Origin: an uncultured Acidobacteriaceae bacterium
Lineage (GTDB): Bacteria; Acidobacteriota; Terriglobia; Terriglobales; Acidobacteriaceae
Assembly: GCA_937879855.1 (NCBI GenBank)
Contig: CALFMO010000007.1
Location: forward strand, 248,001-312,000
Reading direction: 5' to 3'
DNA: 64,000 bases
Shown here: positions 1-9,124 of the stretch, piece after piece
Layout: each line of letters opens with the position of its first letter
Numbering within the stretch: the stretch's first letter is position 1
Position numbers and translations under genes: made by a program
Notes under the pieces: generated by a model
The model's input: only the letters and a program-made list of their open reading frames with translations
Told to the model about the DNA's origin: nothing
The model's database searches: none

Positions 1-1414
1 TCAAGGCTGGCACCTGCCAGGTGGTCAACCATTAGCGCATCGTTATACGACATGCAGGTGGCAGTGCTTGGTAAAACAGCCGAAGTGAAGCGCGGATCGC
101 AAAAGGTTGGATCAGGATTCATCGTCTCGGCTAGGATAAAAATGTCCTGGCCGAAATACGGCATCTCCGTCGCCGCATTGGCATTGTTGAAATCAATGGC
201 AGTCTGCAGGGATCCTCCTGCCACCGGCACGCCCACGCGAGTACCGAAATACTTTGCGACATCGAATTTGAAGTCGTAGAGCAGCACCATGAACTCGCCA
301 TCGGGCGGCGAGAAGCTGAAATTGTTCGCAGGATCATCGAGATCAACGATGGTTGCGCCGGCATTCGTTATCGCCTCGAGGGCGGCATCAAACGCCGCTA
401 CCACCTGCGTGGGCGCGCTATCGATGCCCTGCCGCGTCACACCCAGCCGTGCTCCGCTAAGACCGCCCGCATTCAGGAATGCAGTGTAGTCGGCCGGAAT
501 GGCTGGACGACTTTTGCCCGAAAGAGGCGCTGCGGGCGAACAAACCGGATTGCAAGCCTGCCAGCCCAGCGGTACCCCGCTCGTTGCCAGGTCACGCGCA
601 TCGGCTGTTCGGCTGACAATGAAACTCAAAGCCGCGGCCGCGTCGGCCACGCTACGAGCGTGCGGGCCCACTGTATCCTGCGTATGCGAGATGGGAACTA
701 CACCGCCGCGACTGACCAGCCCAACGGTGGGCTTGATGCCGATAACTCCGTTCACGCTTGCCGGACAAACAATGCTGCCATCGGTTTCGCTACCCAGCGA
801 GACCGCGGTGAAGTTTGCTGATGCAGCCGCGCCGGATCCTGAACTCGACCCGCAGGCATTGCGATCCAGTGAGTAAGGGTTGTGGGTCAGGCCGCCTCGT
901 CCCGACCAGCCGCTCGTCGAAAAGGACGACCGAAAGTTCGCCCACTCCGAAAGTGTTGTCTTGCCAAGGATCACGGCGCCGGCTCTTCGTAAGTTTGCTA
1001 CCACAGTTGAATCCTGCAGGGCCGGTGTACCAAACAAGGCAAATGATCCCGCGGTGGTCTGAATTTTGTCGCCGGTGTCGATGTTGTCTTTGAGAAGCAC
1101 TGGTATGCCAAGAAGCGGACCACTGGCGCCACGCCGCCGCATGGCATCGGCATTACGCGCCAGAACCAGCGCATCTGGGTTCAACTGAATCACGGAATTT
1201 ACTCCCGGACCATTCTGGTCCAACTTGAGGATGCGCGTGATGTAGAACTGCGTGAGCTGTTCGGACGTGAGTTTGCCCGCAGACATATCCGCCTGGAGCT
1301 GTGCAACGGTAGCCTCATTAAACTGACTCGGAGCTGAGTTCTGATTTTGCGCTGCCGCAAACGTGCATGACAGCAGAATGGAAATGAAGAGAGTACGTAT
1401 CGGCTGGGGGATCA
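1..1414 (-). CDS. Secreted amidase-signature hydrolase (partial, 3' end beyond the window)
   Basis: This frame is open from an ATG at 1412-1414 to the left edge, so about 471 residues are visible and the C-terminus is missing. A clear Shine-Dalgarno (AGGAGG) lies just upstream. Residues 1-22 form a signal peptide (hydrophobic core LFISILL, Ala-rich end before Gln), which predicts export. The amidase signature triad can be read: Lys109 in PVLLKDNID, the cis-Ser in GSSSGSGAA near 190, and the nucleophile Ser214 in ETDGSIVCP. The family hydrolyses carboxamides through this Ser-cisSer-Lys triad. An exported monomer-type amidase is unlikely to be the GatA subunit of the tRNA amidotransferase, which is cytoplasmic. 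The substrate cannot be predicted. A Cys-containing insert (ACNPVC, about residues 283-288) could form a disulfide, consistent with export. It is divergent from the kinase gene to its right. Confidence 0.88.
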
Positions 1415-1900
1415 TCCGGTTCCTCCTAAGAAACTCGTACGCGTAACACCGGTGAAATCAGGGGTGGCCGGTGGAGCGCGCCCGTTCATTTTCGAGGAGA
1501 ACAAATTAGTCCGGCTGACGGTCAGATGTCAACGCCGCAAGCTCTCGAAGAGCGACCCGACGATTCCCCTCTTCTCCTTCCCGACGCGGGCACCGCAGAA
1601 ATATACGCGCTAGACCGGCAGACCCGGTAATTCGGACTCGCAACTCCGGGCAATGAATATCAAAGATCGGCTCGTCCACGCCGTGCAATTTGGCCCCTAT
1701 CTCATTGTAATTAAATGAATTATTTTAGCGCTCCAATCTGTCATTTTTAGAGTAAGATTGCAGTCCGTTGTTCTTAGTTCTTCAACGGCCTGCCAGCCTT
1801 GAAGGCTCCCGATTCGCCTAGCGCCATTCGCCCGGAGTCGTGGAGCAGGTTCTTCCCCCTTTTATCTACGTTCAATATTCCTGCCTTTCGAAGGGGTACC
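1415..1900. other. Divergent intergenic region between amidase and kinase genes
   Basis: About 490 bases without a convincing gene. It holds the amidase Shine-Dalgarno at 1421-1426 and an AT-rich stretch at roughly 1700-1760 that may carry the kinase promoter, but no hexamer pair with acceptable spacing could be picked out. A 60-codon open frame at 1506-1688 (minus) has no recognisable product or ribosome-binding site and is not called. In-frame codons at 1799-1900 could extend the kinase from a TTG, but that segment does not look conserved. Confidence 0.5.
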
Positions 1901-4900
1901 ATGGTTGCCCATGTTCTGCCGCAGAAGCTTGCGGGCCGTTACGAAGTGAAGGATGTACTGGGTCAGGGCGGTATGGGTCTGGTCTATCGGGCCTACGACA
2001 CTTTGATTCGACGAGACGTTGCGCTCAAGACTTTGCGCGACGCGCCCGATCCGAACTCTCTTCAGCTTTTCTACAAAGAATCGGATGTGCTCGCCTCCAT
2101 GAGCCATCCCAACATCGTCGAAATTTTCGACATTGGAGAGTTCGAAGAGAACGGCCAAAAGAAGCCTTACTTTGTGATGCCCTTGTTGCCGGGCACAACT
2201 CTCGACAACCTGATCCGCACCGCGCGCCACCGTCTCACCACCCAGCGCACGGTTGAGATCATGACCCAGGTTTGCCGCGGATTGCAGGCCGCCCACGAGC
2301 GCGGCCTGGTGCACCGCGATCTGAAGCCCAGCAACATCTTCGTCATGGAAGATGATTCCGTAAAGGTGATCGATTTCGGCGTGGCGCACATGACCAATGT
2401 GCACACTACGGTGGGCCTGAAGGGCACTTTGCTATACATGTCGCCGGAGCAGATTGAGGGCAAGCCTTTGTCCGGGCTCTCGGATCTTTTTTCTCTGAGC
2501 GTCGTCTGCTATGAAGCGCTGACCGGAAGACATCCCTTCCGTCGCGCCAATGAAGAAGAGATCGTCGAAGCCATTCGGCATCAGATCGCCCCGCCGGCAT
2601 CAGAACTCAACGCTGAAGTGAACCAGTCCATCAGTCGCGTCGTCCACAAGGGGATGGCGAAACAACCGTGGCATCGGTTCTCTAATGCGCGCGACTTCGG
2701 CGACTGTCTGAACAAAGCGCTGCGCAATGAGCCGATTGAGTTTTTTGATCCCGCACAATTGCGTCCGCGGCTGGAGCGCGCCACCAAAGCGCTGGAGGAG
2801 GGCGATCATCAATATGCCGGCGAGCTTCTGTCGGGATTGGAAGCCGAAGGCCACCTTGATACTTCGATTGCAATGCTGCGCTTGCAACTCGACCGCGCGG
2901 TTCGGCAGAAGACTGTCGCTCAGTTGCTGAGCAGCGCGAAGGCCCGCTTCGAAGAAGATGAAGATCCGCTGGCACTGCAGAAAATTCAGGAAATTCTGCA
3001 ACTGGAGCCGGGCAATGCAGCCGCCATGGGCTTAAAGAGCAAGATCGAGAGCCGGCGCAGCGAGCGCCAAATCGAGAACTGGTACCGCCTGGCACAACAG
3101 CATATCGACAATCACGCCTACGGTCATGCCCGCGAAGGCCTGCAGAATGTTCTGCAGTTGAAGCCCACCGAAGCACGCGCCATGCAGTTGCTGGGCGAAG
3201 TAGATCGCCAGGAACAGGAATATAACCGGCTGCGCCAGGAGAAAAAGCAACTCCATCACGCTGCCATGGACGCCTGGCAACAGGGGGAAATAAGCCACGC
3301 GCTTACCAAGCTGGCGATGGTGCTGGAACTCGACCGCCGCGCGCCGGATTCCTCTAGTCCCGAACGTACCAGCTATCAGAACCTCTACGACCAGGTTCGT
3401 TCCGAACACGACGCCCTTAACAACGCATATTCGGAAATGTGCAAGCAGCGGGCGGACGGGAATCTGAATGGTGCATTGCAGTTGTGTGATACATGGATCT
3501 CCAAATATCCGAACAACGCTCTGTTTCAGTCACTGAAATTTGATCTTGAGGAACAAAAGAGGCAGGAACTGTCGGCATTTATCGCCACCATCGATCGTCA
3601 GGTAGAGGGAGAACCGGACCTCGATACTCGCGTTGGCATCCTGAAAGACGCGCTCAAGGTTCAACCGGACGAAGTTCACTTCCAGCGAGCGCTTCGGCTG
3701 GTCGAGGACAAACGCGATTTAGTGAACTCCATTGTGGCCCGGGCGCACTTCCATGAAGAGCAGGGACAGTTCAGCGATGCGCTGGGCGACTGGGAGATTC
3801 TGCGCACCATCTACAACCGTTACCCGGGCTTGAATTTCGAAATCGCGCGACTGGAGAAGCGGCGCGAAAACCAAACTCGGATTGAGGCCAAGGCGCGCTT
3901 TGCGGAACAGATCGACGCTTGTTTGAAGTCCGCGTCCTATCCGCGAGCATTGGAGCTTCTGCAGCAGGCAGAGTCGGAATTTCCCAATGATGCCGAGTTA
4001 GCCGAGCTAAAGAAAGCCGCGGAGGCGGGTCTTCAGCGCGCAACGGAAGTGCAACAGCGGATGACCGAAGGCCAGGCGCTATGCGCTCAGGGACAATTCG
4101 CCGAGGGCGTTCGGCTTCTGCGACAGGCGCATGAACTCGACGAAAAGAATCCGGTTCCTCGGGGCGTTCTATTCAACACGCTGATCGAGAGAGCGCAACA
4201 GTTTGCGGAGAAAGATTGGCAGGCCGCAGAAGAGCTCATCCAGCAGGCTTTCGAGCTGAACCCGGGACATCCCCTGGCCCGCAATCTGCAAACGATGGTG
4301 CTCGATCGGAAACGCGATCACCTGGTCAATGAATGTATTTCGCAAGTGCGAAAGCTTCGAGCCACAGGCGATTTAGCCAGCGCACTGGAGAAGATAGAAC
4401 GGGGCCTCGCGACCTATCCGAACGACCGGCGGCTGTTGCAGATGCGCGACACGCTGCACGTCGAAATGGCGGAGGCAGATCGCGCCAAGCAGCGCAGCCG
4501 TGACCTGGAAGAACTACGAAATCTCAAGCGAGAAGCGGAAAAAGTTATCGATATCTCGACGGTACGATCATATCGAGACCGTGCAAAGACGCTGGCTGCA
4601 AGTTACGGGGACGATGCGGAAGTTCGATCGATCGTGAGCAGCCTCGATCAGATCCCAAAACCACCCACCACCGGTCAACCAACACCCGTAATGGCCATTC
4701 CAGGCGGGGCAGCGAGTGGAGACGGCATTCCCAGTGCAACCCTGCTTTTCTCGCCAGGCGCTCTGGCGGCCAAACCGCTGCCTCGTCCTGTCGTTGGCTC
4801 GGCAAGACCCTCAGTGCGATCCTTGCAGACAATGGAGGTCGAATCCGAAGAATCTGAGCTGTTACCGACGCCGAGCACTACTCCGCCGACTAAGACGGCT

Positions 4901-6958
4901 TCCGCGGCGTCCCGATCTTTCTCCAATTTGCGAAGCGCCGTCCACGCACGGTGGGCGTCGTTGCCCAGCGGGGCCGCAGTTTTAAGCCATGTAAAGGCGC
5001 TCCCGCTGACTCACCGGAACAAACAAATCGCGGCGGCCGTGTCGAGTCTTCTGGTGTTGGTGGCTGCAATGGCGTTGATCCTCGGAAGAGTCATCCACCG
5101 TAGCACCTCTCAGTCGACAGTGCCATCAATGAGCGTTCACATCCACGCCACACCTGCCGGCGCTGCCATTCGAATCAACAATGAAGCGCGCGGTGTCTCC
5201 GACGTCGATGTCAGTCTGCCTTTCGGCAGCTACCAGATTGAAGCCCAACTGGACGGCTATCAACCTGCGCAAACTTCTTTCGAAGCCCGCTCTGGCGCTC
5301 CGGGTTCCGTTGATCTGACATTGCAGCCAGTGCCGCCCACGCTGAAGCTGACGTCAGACATCGGCACGGGTAAAGTTTTGCTCGACAATCAGCCCTTTGA
5401 ACTTGATGGCGCACAGTGGACCGCCGACCATCTCACACCGGGAGCGCACCAGCTTAAATTTTCCGGACCGCAAACAGAGGCATCGTTTGCCTTCACCGCG
5501 GCGTCGGGCGCGGTTCCGCTCATTAACGGTCCGGTGACCGCCAAGGGCTTGCACGCGATCGTGGTGAGCAACTCGGCAAATCATCTGCATGTGTATTACA
5601 ACGATCCTCATGCCAAGGTTTCCCTCGATGGCCAGCCGGAAGTGGAAATTGGAAACGAGGGTGTCGAAATTCCGAATGTCGCCGCCGGGCCGCACCAGTT
5701 GAACCTGAGCCAGGGTGTTGACCGCCACAGCGTGGCTATCGATGTTGGCGCCGCGCCTACGCTCGCAGCGTTCCTGGTATCCGATAAAGACATAGGGACT
5801 CTTGAGGTTGCGACGGGTGAGAGCGACGCTCAGGTTTACCTGAACAATCAACTGCAAAAAAAGACGACGAATAAAGAGGGGGAGCTGCGGATTCCAAATC
5901 TGGCGCCCAGAAATTACACCGTCCGAGTGGCAAAGAATGGGTTCCAGAATCCGCCGGAGCAGCAAGTCTCTATTCGCAAGGGAGATCTGGCGAAGGTCAA
6001 CTTCACATTAGCGCCCGTACAGCATGCGGCCTCGTTCGTAATCGATGGCCTCGCTGCCGGAACATCGATCCTGCTCGATGGAATCGTAGTTGGAACGCAA
6101 CAAGCCGACGGCAAATTCCGCTTCCCGAGCGTTTCCCCTGGCGACCACGTAATTGAACTACGCAGAGACCGCTTCAACCCCAAAATACTGCACAAGCATT
6201 TCGCGGCGAATTCGACGGTTGCAGTGAGCGCTTCTGAAGTGGCAATGGACGCGGCCAGCGGCCTGCTGAAAGTGACGTTCACGCCGGCCGAGGCGGTTGT
6301 CACCGTTGCGAAAGACGGGGCGGCGCCAATCAACGTCGTCAGCGGCACCCCGGTCGCGCTAACTCCGGGAACCTATGAACTGACCGCTCGTGTTGGAAAC
6401 TTTCCTCGCTCGGTCCCGGTGGAAGTGGTTGCTGGCGAATCTCGAACGATCGGTCCGCTCTCGCTTGCGCCGGGAGGCATACAGGACTTCGCTGATCCCG
6501 GGGCCTGGAAGTCCGACCAGGGATGGTCCGTTCGTCGTGGCGGCGGTTTTGTACTGAATAATTCCTCGTCGACCGCAGGAACTTTCGTGTTCAGCGCCGT
6601 TCTCGACAAGGGAAAACTTCTTCAGTGGGTTTTCAACTACGCAGACGATCGCAATTACGAACTGTTCCAGATGGATGACAACTTTTTCTATCGCAGCCTA
6701 GTGCGCGATGGTAAGAAAACCGACGAAGCAAAAGTGGCCTTTAAATCAGACAAGAAGAAGGCCCGGACCTTCCAGATTACGGTTTCACCGACCCGGATCG
6801 TGCACCAAATCCAGCAAGGCAATGGTTGGGCCTCGGTCGACTTCTGGAGTCCATCCACGGGCAACCTCACCTCGGGTAAGTTTGGTTTCTATCTACCGAA
6901 CAACGACGAGATCAGGGTGTCGAATTTCAGTCACTATGGTGAACTGAAACTCCGTTAG
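1901..6958 (+). CDS. Transmembrane serine/threonine protein kinase with TPR-like and PEGA regions
   Basis: A 1685-residue PknB-type kinase. The chosen ATG follows an AAGGGG-type ribosome site and lies 10-15 residues before the kinase core; an in-frame TTG 34 codons upstream is less likely. The kinase domain (about 12-285) keeps the glycine loop GQGGMG (about 20-25), Lys43 in VALK, HRDLKPSN (Asp140), DFG (Asp158) and MSPEQ, so it should be active. Residues about 290-920 are helical TPR-like repeats rich in Leu, Ala and Gln. A low-complexity Pro/Ser/Thr stretch leads to one membrane helix near 1042-1064. The outer part (about 1075-1520) contains several PEGA-type modules (for example HATPAGAAIRINN and GSYQIEAQLDGY). 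It ends in a jellyroll-like domain (about 1525-1685) resembling DUF1080/LamG folds. The topology suggests cytoplasmic catalysis coupled to an extracytoplasmic, possibly glycan-sensing, region. The ligand is unknown. Confidence 0.9.
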   Translation: MVAHVLPQKLAGRYEVKDVLGQGGMGLVYRAYDTLIRRDVALKTLRDAPDPNSLQLFYKESDVLASMSHPNIVEIFDIGEFEENGQKKPYFVMPLLPGTTLDNLIRTARHRLTTQRTVEIMTQVCRGLQAAHERGLVHRDLKPSNIFVMEDDSVKVIDFGVAHMTNVHTTVGLKGTLLYMSPEQIEGKPLSGLSDLFSLSVVCYEALTGRHPFRRANEEEIVEAIRHQIAPPASELNAEVNQSISRVVHKGMAKQPWHRFSNARDFGDCLNKALRNEPIEFFDPAQLRPRLERATKALEEGDHQYAGELLSGLEAEGHLDTSIAMLRLQLDRAVRQKTVAQLLSSAKARFEEDEDPLALQKIQEILQLEPGNAAAMGLKSKIESRRSERQIENWYRLAQQHIDNHAYGHAREGLQNVLQLKPTEARAMQLLGEVDRQEQEYNRLRQEKKQLHHAAMDAWQQGEISHALTKLAMVLELDRRAPDSSSPERTSYQNLYDQVRSEHDALNNAYSEMCKQRADGNLNGALQLCDTWISKYPNNALFQSLKFDLEEQKRQELSAFIATIDRQVEGEPDLDTRVGILKDALKVQPDEVHFQRALRLVEDKRDLVNSIVARAHFHEEQGQFSDALGDWEILRTIYNRYPGLNFEIARLEKRRENQTRIEAKARFAEQIDACLKSASYPRALELLQQAESEFPNDAELAELKKAAEAGLQRATEVQQRMTEGQALCAQGQFAEGVRLLRQAHELDEKNPVPRGVLFNTLIERAQQFAEKDWQAAEELIQQAFELNPGHPLARNLQTMVLDRKRDHLVNECISQVRKLRATGDLASALEKIERGLATYPNDRRLLQMRDTLHVEMAEADRAKQRSRDLEELRNLKREAEKVIDISTVRSYRDRAKTLAASYGDDAEVRSIVSSLDQIPKPPTTGQPTPVMAIPGGAASGDGIPSATLLFSPGALAAKPLPRPVVGSARPSVRSLQTMEVESEESELLPTPSTTPPTKTASAASRSFSNLRSAVHARWASLPSGAAVLSHVKALPLTHRNKQIAAAVSSLLVLVAAMALILGRVIHRSTSQSTVPSMSVHIHATPAGAAIRINNEARGVSDVDVSLPFGSYQIEAQLDGYQPAQTSFEARSGAPGSVDLTLQPVPPTLKLTSDIGTGKVLLDNQPFELDGAQWTADHLTPGAHQLKFSGPQTEASFAFTAASGAVPLINGPVTAKGLHAIVVSNSANHLHVYYNDPHAKVSLDGQPEVEIGNEGVEIPNVAAGPHQLNLSQGVDRHSVAIDVGAAPTLAAFLVSDKDIGTLEVATGESDAQVYLNNQLQKKTTNKEGELRIPNLAPRNYTVRVAKNGFQNPPEQQVSIRKGDLAKVNFTLAPVQHAASFVIDGLAAGTSILLDGIVVGTQQADGKFRFPSVSPGDHVIELRRDRFNPKILHKHFAANSTVAVSASEVAMDAASGLLKVTFTPAEAVVTVAKDGAAPINVVSGTPVALTPGTYELTARVGNFPRSVPVEVVAGESRTIGPLSLAPGGIQDFADPGAWKSDQGWSVRRGGGFVLNNSSSTAGTFVFSAVLDKGKLLQWVFNYADDRNYELFQMDDNFFYRSLVRDGKKTDEAKVAFKSDKKKARTFQITVSPTRIVHQIQQGNGWASVDFWSPSTGNLTSGKFGFYLPNNDEIRVSNFSHYGELKLR

Positions 6959-6988
6959 GTCCCCAGCGGCACCACCGGAGGCGGAGCA

Positions 6989-7456
6989 CTAATATTCGAT
7001 TTTGTTGGGTTTATTCTCCCAGGCGCGAAACGCTGCCAGAGCCTGTTCACGCATCATCTGAATCATTGGGATTTTGCGCTTCGAATGGGGCTGCGCGATC
7101 TCGCGATAGATCAGGGAATCGTCAAATCCGACTTTGGATGCATCAGCGTCAACATTCGCAAAATAAATGCGCGCCAGACGGGCCCAATAAATTGCCCCCA
7201 GACACATTGGGCAAGGCTCGCAGGACGTATAGATCTCGCAACCTTCAAGGTCAAACGCGCCAAGTTGCTGGCAAGCGGCGCGAATAGCAAGCACTTCTGC
7301 GTGTGCCGTCGGATCATTCGTCGAAGTAACCTGGTTGGCGGCCTCTCCGATAATGACGCCGTTCTTCACTACGACCGCGCCGAAAGGGCCGCCGCGTCCT
7401 GAATCGACATTTTCAATCGAGAGCTGGATGGCGCGCGCCATGAAGGGATTGTCCAT
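6989..7456 (-). CDS. guaD: Guanine deaminase (cytidine/deoxycytidylate deaminase fold)
   Basis: The 155-residue protein deaminates guanine to xanthine and ammonia. It matches the length and pattern of the Bacillus-type GuaD rather than the large amidohydrolase-type enzyme. The zinc site is visible: His52 and catalytic Glu54 in TAHAEV, and Cys82 and Cys85 in EPCPMC. The following GAIYWAR and the FDDSLIYREI segment near the C-terminus are typical of GuaD and separate it from the tRNA deaminase TadA. It is divergent from the allantoinase gene and supplies xanthine to the xanthine dehydrogenase encoded there. A candidate promoter lies at 7516-7545. The main alternative is a broader-specificity deaminase of the same family. 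Confidence 0.9.
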   Translation of the reverse strand: MDNPFMARAIQLSIENVDSGRGGPFGAVVVKNGVIIGEAANQVTSTNDPTAHAEVLAIRAACQQLGAFDLEGCEIYTSCEPCPMCLGAIYWARLARIYFANVDADASKVGFDDSLIYREIAQPHSKRKIPMIQMMREQALAAFRAWENKPNKIEY

Positions 7457-7515
7457 GTGTTGGCTCTATCTATGTGTAATCGTCAAGGACTTTTCGCGCC
7501 AATTTGCTGAAGGTG

Positions 7516-7545
7516 AGTATAAGCTGGGCTCGGAATTTTCGTAAA
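7516..7545 (-). promoter_or_regulatory. Candidate sigma-70 promoter for guanine deaminase
   Basis: On the minus strand the -10 box reads TATACT (7516-7521) and the -35 reads TTTACG (7540-7545), separated by 18 bases. The expected start is about 50 bases before the guaD ATG. The -10 is good and the -35 matches four of six consensus positions. It is inferred from sequence only. Confidence 0.35.
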
Positions 7546-7635
7546 ATCTTGCTCCAATCACGTTAACATTCGAATCGCTTGATTATTGTTGGGGTAAGCT
7601 CTGCCTGTTCTCTAATCACTCAGGGAGCCAATGTT

Positions 7636-9009
7636 TTGAGTCTCCAAGCCTTCGTCGCTCGACGAGTAGTTACTCCGGATGGAATCCGACCAGCAGCGAT
7701 TCTTGTCGACGGAGAGCGGATTGAGGCTGTCGTTTCTCCCGATCAAATTTCGGACCGGTACCAGATTCATGACTTCGCCGAGGCGACCATCCTTCCGGGA
7801 CTCGTCGATTCCCACGTTCATATAAACGATCCGGGGCGCGCGGAATGGGAAGGCTTCGAAACCGCGACGCGCGCTGCAGCGGCAGGAGGCTACTCGCTGC
7901 TGGTCGACATGCCCCTGAACTGCCTACCTGCAACAACTTCAGTCGCTGCGCTTGGGGCTAAACGCGAAGCTGCGCGGGGCCGGTGCCGCGTCGACTGGGC
8001 TGCATGGGGTGGAGTGGTTCACGATAACGAAGATGACATCGAAGCTCTCGCAGCCGCCGGAGTGCGAGGCTTCAAGTGCTTCCTGGTCAATCCCGGCATC
8101 GACGGCTTCACCATGGTTACGGAACATCAGCTGCGGTCGGCGTTGCCTCACATTGCTCGGACCGGCCTTCCGCTGCTGGTGCACGCGGAACTCCCCCCAG
8201 CAATCGATCGCGCGACCGAAGCTTTGAGTGGCGCCGACTGGAGCCGCTACTCAACTTACCTGCAGTCGCGGCCTGACGAGGCGGAACTCGATGCCATCCG
8301 GCTGATGCTGTCGCTGTGTGGTGAATACGGCTTTCATTTGCACATTGTGCATCTCTCGAGCAGCCGCGCGCTTCCCGAACTGTGCGCTGCGCGCGCCGAG
8401 GGACTTCCGGTGACGGTGGAAACCTGTCCGCATTATTTGCATCTCTCAGCCGAAACGATTTCAGACAGGGCAACATTGAGCAAGTGTGCGCCGCCCATTC
8501 GCAGCCGTGAGAATCGCGAGAGACTGTGGCAAGGTCTGAAAGATGGAACGATCGATATGGTGGTCTCCGATCACTCTCCCTGCCCTCCGGCGATGAAGCG
8601 GCTCGACGAAGGGAATTTTCGAACAGCCTGGGGAGGGATTGCCAGTCTCTCCGTCGCGTTGCCGCTGATGTGGACTGAGGCCAGCAAACGAGGACATACG
8701 TTGCTCGATCTCGCACACTGGATGGCGGAGCGCCCGGCTCGCCTCGCTGGCTGCGATGTGCACAAAGGTCGCATTGCCCTGGGCTGCGATGCTGACTTCG
8801 TTGTGTTTGATGCCGACCGCGAATTTGTTGTGACGGAAGACAGACTGCACTACCGGCATCCGGTCTCGCCATATCTGGGAGAAACCCTGCGCGGCGTGGT
8901 CAAGGCCACGTATCTGCGCGGAAATCCCGTATTTACTGTCAAGGAATTTCCCGGTGAACCTGCCGGTCGGGAATATGCTCCCAACGCAAAGCATCGATGG
9001 GTGCCATAA
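7636..9009 (+). CDS. allB: Allantoinase
   Basis: This cyclic amidohydrolase opens the allantoin ring to allantoate. The frame has no good ATG near the conserved N-terminus. The TTG at 7636 is chosen because AGGGAGCC lies about seven bases upstream and it gives the family's usual 457 residues. Metal and catalytic residues are present: His60 and His62 in DSHVHINDPGR, the carboxylated Lys147 in GFKCF, His183 in LVHAEL, His239 in HIVHLSSS and Asp312 in SDHSPCPP. The full metal set argues against a non-catalytic dihydropyrimidinase-like protein. It is the first plus-strand gene of the purine catabolic cluster and is followed after 115 bases by xanthine dehydrogenase. A farther upstream TTG (7579) is in frame but has no ribosome site. 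Confidence 0.92.
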   Translation: MSLQAFVARRVVTPDGIRPAAILVDGERIEAVVSPDQISDRYQIHDFAEATILPGLVDSHVHINDPGRAEWEGFETATRAAAAGGYSLLVDMPLNCLPATTSVAALGAKREAARGRCRVDWAAWGGVVHDNEDDIEALAAAGVRGFKCFLVNPGIDGFTMVTEHQLRSALPHIARTGLPLLVHAELPPAIDRATEALSGADWSRYSTYLQSRPDEAELDAIRLMLSLCGEYGFHLHIVHLSSSRALPELCAARAEGLPVTVETCPHYLHLSAETISDRATLSKCAPPIRSRENRERLWQGLKDGTIDMVVSDHSPCPPAMKRLDEGNFRTAWGGIASLSVALPLMWTEASKRGHTLLDLAHWMAERPARLAGCDVHKGRIALGCDADFVVFDADREFVVTEDRLHYRHPVSPYLGETLRGVVKATYLRGNPVFTVKEFPGEPAGREYAPNAKHRWVP

Positions 9010-9124
9010 CCTTTTTCTCTCTTCCTTCCACGCCATTGGCACCAAGTCTGTCATACACTATCCCATCGCGAGAAGCAGGCCGCTCGCTTCGCGAAGCAGC
9101 CTGTGTTCCGCTGAGCGCACGAAT

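Noticed and set aside
1506..1688. A 60-codon open frame on the minus strand upstream of the kinase
   Set aside because: It has no ribosome site, no recognisable motif and overlaps a likely regulatory gap.
1700..1765. Promoter for the large kinase in an AT-rich stretch
   Set aside because: No -35/-10 pair with 16-18-base spacing could be found.
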